From Planctomycetota bacterium (GTDB lineage Bacteria; Planctomycetota; SZUA-567; JAFGGJ01), in the NCBI GenBank assembly GCA_016930595.1, contig JAFGGJ010000001.1, positions 1 through 51,068 of the forward strand: a stretch of DNA of 51,068 nt, read 5' to 3'. The position numbers and the translations under genes are program-made. Below, piece by piece: positions 15,839 to 23,835 of the stretch. Numbering within the stretch: the first letter of the stretch is position 1; every line of letters starts with the position of its first letter. A model generated the notes under the pieces. That model searched no databases. It saw only the letters and a program-made list of their open reading frames with translations, and had not been told where the DNA came from.

Positions 15839-16402
15839 CTAGGTCGCCCTGGGATCGAAATAGGATACGACTTTGCCGTCCTGGAAAAGCCGCACGCGCC
15901 CGGTCTCTTCCGAAATCGTTATCGTTGCCACCGTGTCCGGCCTCAGCGACGCCGAAGCCGCCGCCAGGTGACGCGAACCTGCTTCGTCCGGGATCTTCGC
16001 CTCGGGGTGTTCCACCACGACGTAGGCCCCCGAACCCAGCACCCGGCCACCAGCGTCGACCACCACGGCTCCATCGCCGAAAGCATCCTTGGCAATGTCC
16101 AGCATCTCGGCGAATTCCGGGCTGTCGGCCTGCAGGGGCGTGCATTCGAGTGGGTTGGTACCCAACTGGCGCATGCCGGTCGCCCTGGCAGTCTTCCCCT
16201 TCCTGAAATTACCCAGCACCATTAGCACGCCGTCGGCCTTCCCCTGCCGGCACCAGCGCTTGGACACTTCCGACGCCAGGGCGAAAAGGTACTGCTCCAG
16301 GCCATCAATAATGGACGGGGCGGTCGTCTCATCCCCGCACATGTAGTCGATATGCGGGCCGGCGGATTTTCCGCTGCTCTTTCTTGTCCCCTTGCCGGCC
16401 AA
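15839..16402 (-). CDS. Soluble diadenylate cyclase (DAC / DisA_N domain)
   Basis: A 187-residue protein consisting mostly of a DAC domain, which condenses two ATP into the second messenger c-di-AMP. The two signature motifs are visible: D110-G-A (GDGAVVVD) and S143-R-H-L-A-A. The second usually reads RHR, so the second arginine is Leu146 here. The C-terminal end (ITISEETGRVRLFQDGKVV) is typical of the family. No membrane helices are present, unlike CdaA, and no DNA-binding part, unlike DisA. The start is read as TTG at 16402 with GGAG upstream. ATG at residue 21 is an alternative. It sits between leuC (15 bases upstream) and leuD (17 bases downstream), an unexpected position. Confidence 0.8.
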   Translation of the reverse strand: MAGKGTRKSSGKSAGPHIDYMCGDETTAPSIIDGLEQYLFALASEVSKRWCRQGKADGVLMVLGNFRKGKTARATGMRQLGTNPLECTPLQADSPEFAEMLDIAKDAFGDGAVVVDAGGRVLGSGAYVVVEHPEAKIPDEAGSRHLAAASASLRPDTVATITISEETGRVRLFQDGKVVSYFDPRAT

Positions 16403-16417
16403 CTGGTGCTCCCGTAT

Positions 16418-17671
16418 TTACATGTACCTGCGAGGATCCGCTATGCGTCCTTCGATCGCCGTCGCCGCGGCCGTAGCGGGGCTCGCCAGGTATATCTCGG
16501 AATCGGGATTCCCCATCCTGCCCTTGAAATTCCTGTTCGTCGTCGCCAGGCAGCGTTCCCCGTCCGCCAGCGTACCTCCATGCACACCGACGCACACTCC
16601 GCATCCCGGATTCGTTATCGCCGCACCGAACTCCAAAAACTCCCCAACAATCCCTTCCTTGACAGCCGCCGTGTAGACGGACCGCGAGGCGGGAGTGACT
16701 ATCAGCCTGACTCCGGGCGCTTTCTTCCTGCCCCTTATGACCGAAGCGAAGACCCGCAGATCTTCCATGCGCGCGTTCGTGCAACTGCCCAGAAAAACCT
16801 GGTCCACCCGGACGTCGCCGGCTTCTTCCACCGGGCGGACGTTGTCCACCGTGTGGGGGAATGCCACGCGCGGCGTGAGTGCTGCGACGTCCACGTCCAC
16901 CGCCTCGGCATAACCGGCCCCCGAATCGGCCGATACTTCGCCGTAGTCGCCTGCCCTGCCCTGCTCTTCCAGAAAAGCCTTCGTAACCGTATCCGTCGGG
17001 AAAATGCCCGCCTTGGCACCCGCCTCGACCGCCATGTTCGCGATCGTAAAACGACTCGACTGGCTGAGATCCGCGATCGTATCCCCGGCGAACTCCAGTG
17101 CCATGTAAGTCGCACCGTCAGCGCCGACCCTGCCTATAAGATCGAGGATTACATCCTTGGCGAACACGCCCGCCGGCAGCTTCCCGCTCAGGCGTACGAG
17201 CATCGTGTCCGGCACTCTCATCCACGTCTTGCCCAGGGCCATGGCGACGGCTATGTCCGTCGAGCCCATGCCCGTGGAGAACGCTCCCAGCGCCCCGCCG
17301 GTGCAGGTATGGCTGTCGGCTCCCACCAGCAGGTCGCCCGGCTTCACGTACCGTTCGTTTATGACCTGGTGGCAGACGCCCTCGTTGATCTCGCTCACCA
17401 CGCATCCCATGTCTTTGCAGAAGGACCGTATGAAAGCGTGGTCGTTGGAAAGTTCCTTGCGGGGGCACGGCGCCGCGTGATCCAGGAAGAATACGGTCTT
17501 CTCCGGGTTCGCGAGCTTCCTGAACCCCATCTCACGGATGCCGCGTATGGCGAGCGGTCCCGTGCCATCCTGTGCCAGCGTCACGTCCACCGACACGATG
17601 GTTATCTCACCCGCCGACACATCCCGGCCCGCCTTGTTCGACAGTATTTTTTCCGCGATCGTCTTCGGCAC
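16418..17671 (-). CDS. leuC: 3-isopropylmalate dehydratase-type large subunit (LeuC/HacA family)
   Basis: A 417-residue two-subunit-type aconitase-superfamily large chain. Cluster ligands are visible at Cys297 (GSCTNAR), Cys357 and Cys360 (NPGCGVCVG). Further family motifs are DHAAPCPRKELSNDH, GADSHTCTGGALGAFSTGMGSTD and FPTDT. The length matches the shorter LeuC/HacA branch found in archaea and many bacteria (about 415-430). The start is GTG at 17671 with GAGGAGG before it. Likely reaction: dehydration/hydration isomerisation of 2-isopropylmalate in leucine synthesis. Homoaconitase or aconitase activity is possible, given the nearby fumarase genes and the LeuD loop. No leuA or leuB is in the window. 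Confidence 0.85.
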   Translation of the reverse strand: MPKTIAEKILSNKAGRDVSAGEITIVSVDVTLAQDGTGPLAIRGIREMGFRKLANPEKTVFFLDHAAPCPRKELSNDHAFIRSFCKDMGCVVSEINEGVCHQVINERYVKPGDLLVGADSHTCTGGALGAFSTGMGSTDIAVAMALGKTWMRVPDTMLVRLSGKLPAGVFAKDVILDLIGRVGADGATYMALEFAGDTIADLSQSSRFTIANMAVEAGAKAGIFPTDTVTKAFLEEQGRAGDYGEVSADSGAGYAEAVDVDVAALTPRVAFPHTVDNVRPVEEAGDVRVDQVFLGSCTNARMEDLRVFASVIRGRKKAPGVRLIVTPASRSVYTAAVKEGIVGEFLEFGAAITNPGCGVCVGVHGGTLADGERCLATTNRNFKGRMGNPDSEIYLASPATAAATAIEGRIADPRRYM

Positions 17672-17684
17672 GCACCGATCCTCC

Positions 17685-18899
17685 TCAACCTATCACTATC
17701 TTCGAGAATCTCCTCTTGCCCGTCCTGAGAATGGAACCGTTCTCGAGTTCGAGCGCCTCTTCGATATCGGTTATCCTGGTATCGCCTATCCGTACAGCGC
17801 CCTGCTGTATCAGCCGGCGGGCTTCGCTCCTGCTGCCGGCATGGCCGGCTTTCACCAGCAGTTCGACGGGGGAGATCGACCGTGCAGCTTCCTCCGCAAG
17901 CGCCAGTTCCGGAACGTCCTCCGGTACGCCGCCCCCCGAAAAAATCTTCCTGAACTCTTCAGCCGCACCATCCGCAGCGGATTCCGAATGGTACTGCGCG
18001 ACTATTATCCTGCCCAGGTGCTCCTTCATGTCCCGGGGGTTGCAGCCGGAAGACATCGCTTCCCGGACGCCGGCCATGTCTTCGCCTGTCAGCAGTTCAA
18101 AGTACGACTCCATGACGGTGTCCGGAATACTCATTATCTTGCCGAACATTTCATTCGGCGGATCTTCGAGCCCGACGGCGTTCCCCAGGCTCTTGGACAT
18201 TTTCTCCACCCCGTCGAGTCCGGCCAGGATCGGCATGGTTATCGCCACCTGGGGTCTCCGGCCTTCGTTCTTCTGCAGGTCCCTGCCAGCCATAAGGTTG
18301 AACGTCTGGTCGGTTCCACCGAGCTCGATATCCGCTTCTATCGCCACGGAATCCCAGCCTTGCATCAGGGGATAGAGCATTTCGTGCACGCCGATGGGGC
18401 TGCCCGCCTTGTACCGGTTGGAAAAATCGTCACGCTCAAGCATCTGCGCCACCGTCGCCTTGCCCGCCAGTTCCAGCACGTCCTTGAAACTCATCCCGGC
18501 GAACCAGTCTCCGTTGCGCCGTATCTCCAGGCACTCCGTATCCAGCACCTTGGCCACCTGGGCAAGGTACGTCTGCAGGTTTCTTTCGATCTCATCCGCC
18601 GACAGGCGCGGCCGCGTCTTCGACTTGCCCGACGGGTCCCCCACCATGGCCGTGTAGTCGCCGATTATCAGCACCACCCGGTGCCCCAGCTCCTGGAACT
18701 GCCGCAGCTTGCGCAGCGGCACCGTGTGCCCCAGGTGGATGTCCGGCGAAGTCGGATCCATGCCGAACTTCACCCGCAGGGCACGTCCGGTGTTCGCCGA
18801 TTCCTGCAGGATCTCCTTCAGCTCGTCCAGCCTGTAAACTTCCACGACGCCCCGGATTATGAGCTCAAGCTGTTCTTCAACCGGCTGGAATTTTCCCAT
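17685..18899 (-). CDS. tyrS: Tyrosyl-tRNA synthetase
   Basis: A 404-residue class I aminoacyl-tRNA synthetase that charges tRNA-Tyr. It has the HIGH-type motif H55-L-G-H, KFGMDPTSPDIHLGH context, a GGTDQTFN binding loop, and K233-M-S-K-S. A C-terminal S4 RNA-binding domain (about 340-404) completes the usual architecture. The KFGMDPT/KMSKS form fits the second bacterial TyrRS branch (TyrZ-like). ATG at 18899 follows AGAGGGA. It is placed 13 bases upstream of leuC and 40 bases after the phosphomutase. Confidence 0.95.
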   Translation of the reverse strand: MGKFQPVEEQLELIIRGVVEVYRLDELKEILQESANTGRALRVKFGMDPTSPDIHLGHTVPLRKLRQFQELGHRVVLIIGDYTAMVGDPSGKSKTRPRLSADEIERNLQTYLAQVAKVLDTECLEIRRNGDWFAGMSFKDVLELAGKATVAQMLERDDFSNRYKAGSPIGVHEMLYPLMQGWDSVAIEADIELGGTDQTFNLMAGRDLQKNEGRRPQVAITMPILAGLDGVEKMSKSLGNAVGLEDPPNEMFGKIMSIPDTVMESYFELLTGEDMAGVREAMSSGCNPRDMKEHLGRIIVAQYHSESAADGAAEEFRKIFSGGGVPEDVPELALAEEAARSISPVELLVKAGHAGSRSEARRLIQQGAVRIGDTRITDIEEALELENGSILRTGKRRFSKIVIG

Positions 18900-18939
18900 T
18901 CATCGTCCCTCTTCACGCCGCCCGGCTCCCCGGACGGTC

Positions 18940-20307
18940 TTACGAAAGCTTCTCTACTTCCTCCCGCACCAGCACTGATATTTTCTCTATTATCGCCCCG
19001 GTTTCCTCTTCTGTCGGAGCTTCGGCTATTATGCGCAGCACCGGCTCCGTGTTGGACGGCCTCAGGTGCACCCACCTGTCCGGCCACGCTGCGCGCAGTC
19101 CGTCCTCTTCGTTGAACGTCACGTCTTCCTGCAGGCGGCCTTTCATCGCATGGACCACGTCGTGCGCCAGCCTGCGCGGGCAGTCGATCTTCTCCTTGCC
19201 GATGTGGTACTGCGGCAGCGAGCCGATCGCTTCCGCGACCGACCTGCCCGTCACGGCCAGGTTCTCCAGCACCAGGGCCATCGCGATGAAACTGTCCCTG
19301 CCGTAATGGCACGGCGGGTAGATCACCCCGCCGTTCCCCTCGCCGCCTATCGAACTCCCCAGCTCCATCATGGCTTCCGCCACGTTCACTTCTCCCACGG
19401 GCACGCGCACAAGATCCACGCCCTGCGCGGCGGAAATGTCTTCGTTCACGCGGCTCGTGGACAGGTTTATCACCACGGGGGACTTCTTCTCCCTGTGCCC
19501 CAGAACGTAGTCCACCGCCAGCGCCAGCGTGTACTCTTCCCCTATGAACCGGCCGTTGTTATCCACGATGGCAAGTCTGTCGGCGTCCGGGTCCTGTGCA
19601 AAACCGATGTCGCTCCCGCTCTCCCTCGTGCGGCTTATGAGATCCTGCAGGTTATTGAACGTCGGCTCCGGATCGTGCGGGAACCGCCCGTTCGGATCGC
19701 AGTGCAGCCTGTCCAGCCTGCATCCAAGCGCTTCCAGCAGCATGCCGCTTCCTTCCACCCCGGCACCGTTGCAGCAGTCCAGCGTCACCTTGAAATGCCT
19801 CTTCCTGACGGCATCCACGTCGATGAGATCCAGGACCCTCCTTATGTGCTTTTCCGTCGCACCTTCCGCAGCCCTGACCTCCAGTATCTCGTTCCATTCC
19901 GCCCGGCGGAAGTCACCCTGGTAGTATATGTCCAGAAACAGCCTCATCTCACGCTCGTTCAGGTATATCCCGTCGGACCGGAAGAACTTCAGGGCGTTCC
20001 ATTGCGCCGGGTTGTGGCTGGCGGATATCATTATCCCGCCCGCCGCCCCCTCCCTCTCCACCGCCAGCGCCAGCGTAGGCGTGCTCACTATCCCCAGATC
20101 GATGACCGACGATCCCGCCGACAGCAGCCCGGAAAACACCGAATGCTTCACCATCTCTCCGGATACGCGCGTGTCCCTCCCCACCACCACAGGCCCCGAC
20201 GATATGTAAGTCGAAAACGCCTGCCCCATGCGCGACAGAAGGTCCGGCGTCAGTGACTTGCCCACCACCCCACGCACGCCGGATATGCCTATCATCAGGC
20301 CGTTCAC
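18940..20307 (-). CDS. glmM: Phosphoglucosamine mutase-type phosphohexomutase
   Basis: A 455-residue alpha-D-phosphohexomutase. Four family loops are visible: the phosphoserine loop ISASHNP (Ser97 probably phosphorylated), the metal loop DPDADR, the sugar loop GGEGNGG, and the phosphate loop RPSNTEP. The EGNGG sugar loop is the form seen in archaeal-type GlmM enzymes rather than the EQSGH of standard bacterial GlmM. The most likely reaction is glucosamine-6-phosphate to glucosamine-1-phosphate for UDP-GlcNAc, feeding the peptidoglycan genes in this window; phosphomannomutase activity cannot be excluded. GTG at 20307 is preceded by a G-rich ribosome-binding site. Confidence 0.85.
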   Translation of the reverse strand: MNGLMIGISGVRGVVGKSLTPDLLSRMGQAFSTYISSGPVVVGRDTRVSGEMVKHSVFSGLLSAGSSVIDLGIVSTPTLALAVEREGAAGGIMISASHNPAQWNALKFFRSDGIYLNEREMRLFLDIYYQGDFRRAEWNEILEVRAAEGATEKHIRRVLDLIDVDAVRKRHFKVTLDCCNGAGVEGSGMLLEALGCRLDRLHCDPNGRFPHDPEPTFNNLQDLISRTRESGSDIGFAQDPDADRLAIVDNNGRFIGEEYTLALAVDYVLGHREKKSPVVINLSTSRVNEDISAAQGVDLVRVPVGEVNVAEAMMELGSSIGGEGNGGVIYPPCHYGRDSFIAMALVLENLAVTGRSVAEAIGSLPQYHIGKEKIDCPRRLAHDVVHAMKGRLQEDVTFNEEDGLRAAWPDRWVHLRPSNTEPVLRIIAEAPTEEETGAIIEKISVLVREEVEKLS

Positions 20308-20340
20308 TGGCCGCCCCCGGTAAGCACCGCCTTCACCGCG

Positions 20341-22263
20341 CTACTCGCCCTCGGGTTTTTCCCCGGGATCGCCGCCGTCCCCGGCTTGAGGCTCTTCGAC
20401 AGGTGCGCTTTCCTCCTTGACCGCTTCGGGTTCGGGTGCCGCGGCGGAAGCTTCCCCGGCGGGTTCGTCGCTGGACTCCGATACAACCGGAGCCGCCGCC
20501 GGAACGCCGCCGACATCCTTGCGGATCGCGGCTTCGCGCAGCGCGCTCGACAGGGCGCTCTTCAACGTCGTGCCGCCGCGCGACTCCGCCGCGTACGATT
20601 CCACCTCCTCCGGGTATTCCTCCGCAGCCGACGCCCGCATCGAAAGACCTATCTTCCGGTCCACCGGATCCACGTTGATCACCCTCACCTGCACTTCCTG
20701 CCCGGGCTGGACGGCGTCTTCCGGCTTCTCAACCTTGTCGTCGGACATCTCCGATACGTGCAGCAGTCCCTCGAGTCCCTGTTCCAGCTCCACGAACGCG
20801 CCGAACGACGTGATCTTGGTCACCTTGCCGCTCGTCGTCGACCCCACGCGGAAGCGCCGCGGTATCGTCGTCAGCCACGGATCCTCGTCAAGCTGCTTGA
20901 TGCCCAGGGCTATGCGCTTGCGCTCGCGGTCCACCGAAAGCACCACCGCCTCGACGGCCTGGTCCTTCTCCAAGACCGCCGAAGGATGTGTCACCTTCTT
21001 GGTCCACGATATGTCGGACACGTGCAGCAGCCCTTCTATGCCCTCCTCCAGTTCGACGAACGCTCCGTAATTCGTCAGGTTCTTCACCTTGCCGGTAACG
21101 CGCAGCCCCGGAGGATACTTCGCTTCCACCTGGTTCCACGGGTCTTCCTCGACCTGCTTCATCCCCAGGCTTATCTCCTGCCGCTCCTCGTCGATCTCCA
21201 GCACCACCACTTCCACTTCCTGGTTCGGCTGGACGATTTCCGAAGGATGGCTCACCTGCTTCGTCCACGACATCTCGGATACGTGCACCAGTCCTTCAAC
21301 GCCGTCTTCCAGTTTCACGAACGCCCCGTAGGGCACCAGGTTAACCACTACGCCCTTCACCCTCGTCCCGATGGGGTAACGCCGCCTGATGTCCGACCAC
21401 GGGTTCGGCGTCAGCTGCTTCAGCCCCAGCGAAATCCGCTCCCTGTCCGGGTCGAAGTCCAGCACCATCACGTCCAGCACCTGGTCGACCTGTACGACCT
21501 GCCTGGGATCGGTGACACGGCCCCACGATATGTCAGTTATGTGCAGCAGCCCGTCCACCCCGCCAAGGTCCACGAACGCTCCGAAATCCGTGATGTTCTT
21601 GACGATCCCGCGGCGTATCTGGCCCCGTTCCAGCGTCGCAAACAGTTCCTTCTTCTGCGTCTCCCGCTCGCGCTCCAGCAGCTGCCTGCGCGACAGCACT
21701 ATGTTCCGCCGGTCCCTGTCTATCTTTATGATCTCGGCGCTTATCGTCCGCCCAAGATAGTCCGCCACGTCAGGCACCCGACGGATGTCCACCTGGCTCG
21801 CCGGCAGAAACACCGGCACCCCGATATCCACCAGCAGGCCGCCCTTGATCTTCCTCGTGACGCGCCCTTCCACCACGTCACCCACCGAATGCGTTTCTAT
21901 CACGCGTTCCCACCCGCGTATGCGGTCGGCTTTGCGCTTGGAAAGCATCACGAGACCGGTCTCTTCGTCCGCGCCTTCCAGGTAGACTTCGATCGGCTTG
22001 CCTATCGCCGCCTCGTCCTTGTCGTTGAATTCGCTCAGCGGGATGAAGCCCTCGGACTTGTACCCTATGTCCACCACCACGTCCGATCCCACCACTTTCA
22101 GGATGGTGCCTTCCAGGATGCTGCCCTGTGTAAAGCTCGCCAGCGAATTCTCGATCCGGCCGGTGAGCGTCTTCTCATCGAAATCGCCCATCGCCTGGTT
22201 CAGTTCCTCCGCCAGTTGCTCCTTCGACAGGCCCGCCAGTGACGGTTTTGCGTTTGGATCCAT
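20341..22263 (-). CDS. rpsA: 30S ribosomal protein S1
   Basis: A 640-residue protein with six S1 (OB-fold) repeats at about 48-112, 128-190, 213-281, 298-368, 385-455 and 472-540. The repeats after the second carry the typical G-A-F-V-x-L and G-L-x-H-x-S-D/E-x-S motifs. Repeats 4-6 are very alike, separated by KQL/KQVxxDPW linkers. The C-terminal about 100 residues are Pro/Ala/Glu-rich and probably disordered. ATG at 22263 is preceded by GAGGAGG. S1 helps bind mRNA to the small ribosomal subunit. The cmk-plsC-rpsA order is a common bacterial arrangement. Confidence 0.95.
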   Translation of the reverse strand: MDPNAKPSLAGLSKEQLAEELNQAMGDFDEKTLTGRIENSLASFTQGSILEGTILKVVGSDVVVDIGYKSEGFIPLSEFNDKDEAAIGKPIEVYLEGADEETGLVMLSKRKADRIRGWERVIETHSVGDVVEGRVTRKIKGGLLVDIGVPVFLPASQVDIRRVPDVADYLGRTISAEIIKIDRDRRNIVLSRRQLLERERETQKKELFATLERGQIRRGIVKNITDFGAFVDLGGVDGLLHITDISWGRVTDPRQVVQVDQVLDVMVLDFDPDRERISLGLKQLTPNPWSDIRRRYPIGTRVKGVVVNLVPYGAFVKLEDGVEGLVHVSEMSWTKQVSHPSEIVQPNQEVEVVVLEIDEERQEISLGMKQVEEDPWNQVEAKYPPGLRVTGKVKNLTNYGAFVELEEGIEGLLHVSDISWTKKVTHPSAVLEKDQAVEAVVLSVDRERKRIALGIKQLDEDPWLTTIPRRFRVGSTTSGKVTKITSFGAFVELEQGLEGLLHVSEMSDDKVEKPEDAVQPGQEVQVRVINVDPVDRKIGLSMRASAAEEYPEEVESYAAESRGGTTLKSALSSALREAAIRKDVGGVPAAAPVVSESSDEPAGEASAAAPEPEAVKEESAPVEEPQAGDGGDPGEKPEGE

Positions 22264-22340
22264 AATCGCGAAACTCCTCCTCGGAAAAATCTCGGGAAAT
22301 TGCAGAATTATCCGGACGCCTCCGTCCTTCCCGCCCGGTT

Positions 22341-23129
22341 CTACTCTGACCGGGTTCCGCCGGAAGGACTCACTTCATTACTATATGCTTCCTCTTCCAG
22401 CGCCGCAAGTGCTTTTCTGAGCTTCTCCGTCAGCTCGTTACGCGCGCTCCTCGAATCGGCGGCTCCTTCAGGCATTATCGCCTCGCCCAGCGTGACCCTC
22501 ATCCCGCGTATCGGCCTCAGGAACTTCTTCCCCTTCCCCCACGCCCTGTGCGCCCCGTGTATGTAGCACGGCAGCACCGGCACCCCGCCGCTCAGCGCCA
22601 GCCGCGCCGCCCCGGAACGCACTTTCTGCAGACGCCCGTCCGGCGTCCTGGTGCCCTCGGGGAACACCAGTACCGGGATACCCGCCTCAAGCCTCTGCTG
22701 CGCCGCCGTCAGAGCCTTGAAGTCCGCCTTGCTCCGCTCTATCGGGAACGCGTTGTACAGCCGGATGAGCCACCCCAGCGCCGGCGAAAACAGCGTCCTG
22801 CGCGCCATGTAGTGTATCTGCCTGCGCGGCCCCACCACCAGCCCTATGATTATCGGGTCCAGGAACGACTGGTGGTTGCTCGCCACCAGGAACCCGCCCT
22901 CCGCCGGCACGTTCTCCCTCCCGCGCAGCCTCAGCCCGAACAGCACGTAGAACATAGCCCTCGCAAAATACCACGACGCCTGGTACAGCCGGTAACGCAG
23001 TTCGCCGAACACGCCCGGCTGCGGCCTGTCCAGACGCTTGCCGCGCCTGAACGCCGCTTCTTCGGCGGGCCCTGCGCCGGCGCCGCTCACCGGTGCAGCA
23101 TCTTCCCGTTCCGCCGCGCCCTCAGACAT
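22341..23129 (-). CDS. plsC: 1-acyl-sn-glycerol-3-phosphate acyltransferase
   Basis: A 262-residue PlsC-family acyltransferase that makes phosphatidic acid at the inner membrane. Catalytic motif NH-x4-D is N85-H86 to D91, and the glycerol-phosphate-binding motif is FPEGTR (156-161). A hydrophobic segment at about 50-66 may anchor it. ATG at 23129 is chosen because it overlaps the cmk stop by eight bases (translational coupling). A longer in-frame start lies inside cmk and is unlikely. The first 40 residues are low in complexity. Confidence 0.92.
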   Translation of the reverse strand: MSEGAAEREDAAPVSGAGAGPAEEAAFRRGKRLDRPQPGVFGELRYRLYQASWYFARAMFYVLFGLRLRGRENVPAEGGFLVASNHQSFLDPIIIGLVVGPRRQIHYMARRTLFSPALGWLIRLYNAFPIERSKADFKALTAAQQRLEAGIPVLVFPEGTRTPDGRLQKVRSGAARLALSGGVPVLPCYIHGAHRAWGKGKKFLRPIRGMRVTLGEAIMPEGAADSRSARNELTEKLRKALAALEEEAYSNEVSPSGGTRSE

Positions 23130-23835
23130 TCCCCATCCTGTCCGCACGCACCACGCCCACGAGAAAACCAACCACTTCTCCGCGGCTCATGTGCGTCGTG
23201 TCCACGTAGAAGGCGTCGGGCGGCCGCATGAGCGGCGCTATGCTGCGCTCACGGTCCTGAGCATCCCGCTTCAGCATCGATTCCCTCACCTGCACGGCGT
23301 CCTGCTCCATCCCCATTTCCCTCAGCTGCTCCACACGCCTTCCCACGCGGGCGTCCTCGGAAGCATCCAGGTAGAACTTGTACCTGGCGTTCGGAAGAAC
23401 GTGCGTGCATATGTCCCGCCCCTCCATCACGACCTCGCCGTCCCCGGCCAGATCCTTCTGCAGTTTCCTCGCCTCCGTGCGGACTTCCGCGTTGTCAGCC
23501 ACGTTCTTTACAAGGTCGGTTATCTCCCTGTCGCGGATAAGCCTGGTCACGTCCTTCTTTCCCAGGAAAACCTTCTGCTCACGCCCGTCCGGCACAAAAC
23601 TGATGGCCAGCCTGCCCACCGCCTCCGCCCACTTCTCCACCGGCAGCCCCTCTTCCTTCACCAGCAGCGCGATGCTCCGGTACATCGCCCCGCTGTCTAT
23701 ATATTTCCAGCCCAGTTCGGCCGCGGCATCTCGGCATACCGTGCTCTTGCCCACGCCCGCAGGACCGTCCACGGCGATCGCCGCCAGCGTACCCGCAAGC
23801 AGCGATCCGCCCCCGGCATCCCCGCCTTTACTCAT
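23122..23835 (-). CDS. cmk: Cytidylate kinase
   Basis: A 237-residue NMP kinase that phosphorylates CMP/dCMP. The P-loop is GPAGVGKST (24-32). The CMP-binding YIDSGAMYR, EGRDICTHVLP and the RDAQDRERSIAPL lid segment match the family, with the usual length. The ATG overlaps the stop of the preceding large gene by eight bases. A short Gly/Ser-rich N-terminal extension (1-14) precedes the fold. Confidence 0.95.
   Translation of the reverse strand: MSKGGDAGGGSLLAGTLAAIAVDGPAGVGKSTVCRDAAAELGWKYIDSGAMYRSIALLVKEEGLPVEKWAEAVGRLAISFVPDGREQKVFLGKKDVTRLIRDREITDLVKNVADNAEVRTEARKLQKDLAGDGEVVMEGRDICTHVLPNARYKFYLDASEDARVGRRVEQLREMGMEQDAVQVRESMLKRDAQDRERSIAPLMRPPDAFYVDTTHMSRGEVVGFLVGVVRADRMGNV

Noticed and set aside
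15822..16145. N-terminal extension of leuD into the diadenylate cyclase gene
   Set aside because: The extra 108 codons have no similarity to the family and overlap the DAC gene, while TTG at 15821 has a good ribosome-binding site.
20386..22242. A 618-codon plus-strand frame opposite rpsA
   Set aside because: It is an antisense shadow: the periodic composition mirrors the S1 repeats and no independent motif is present.
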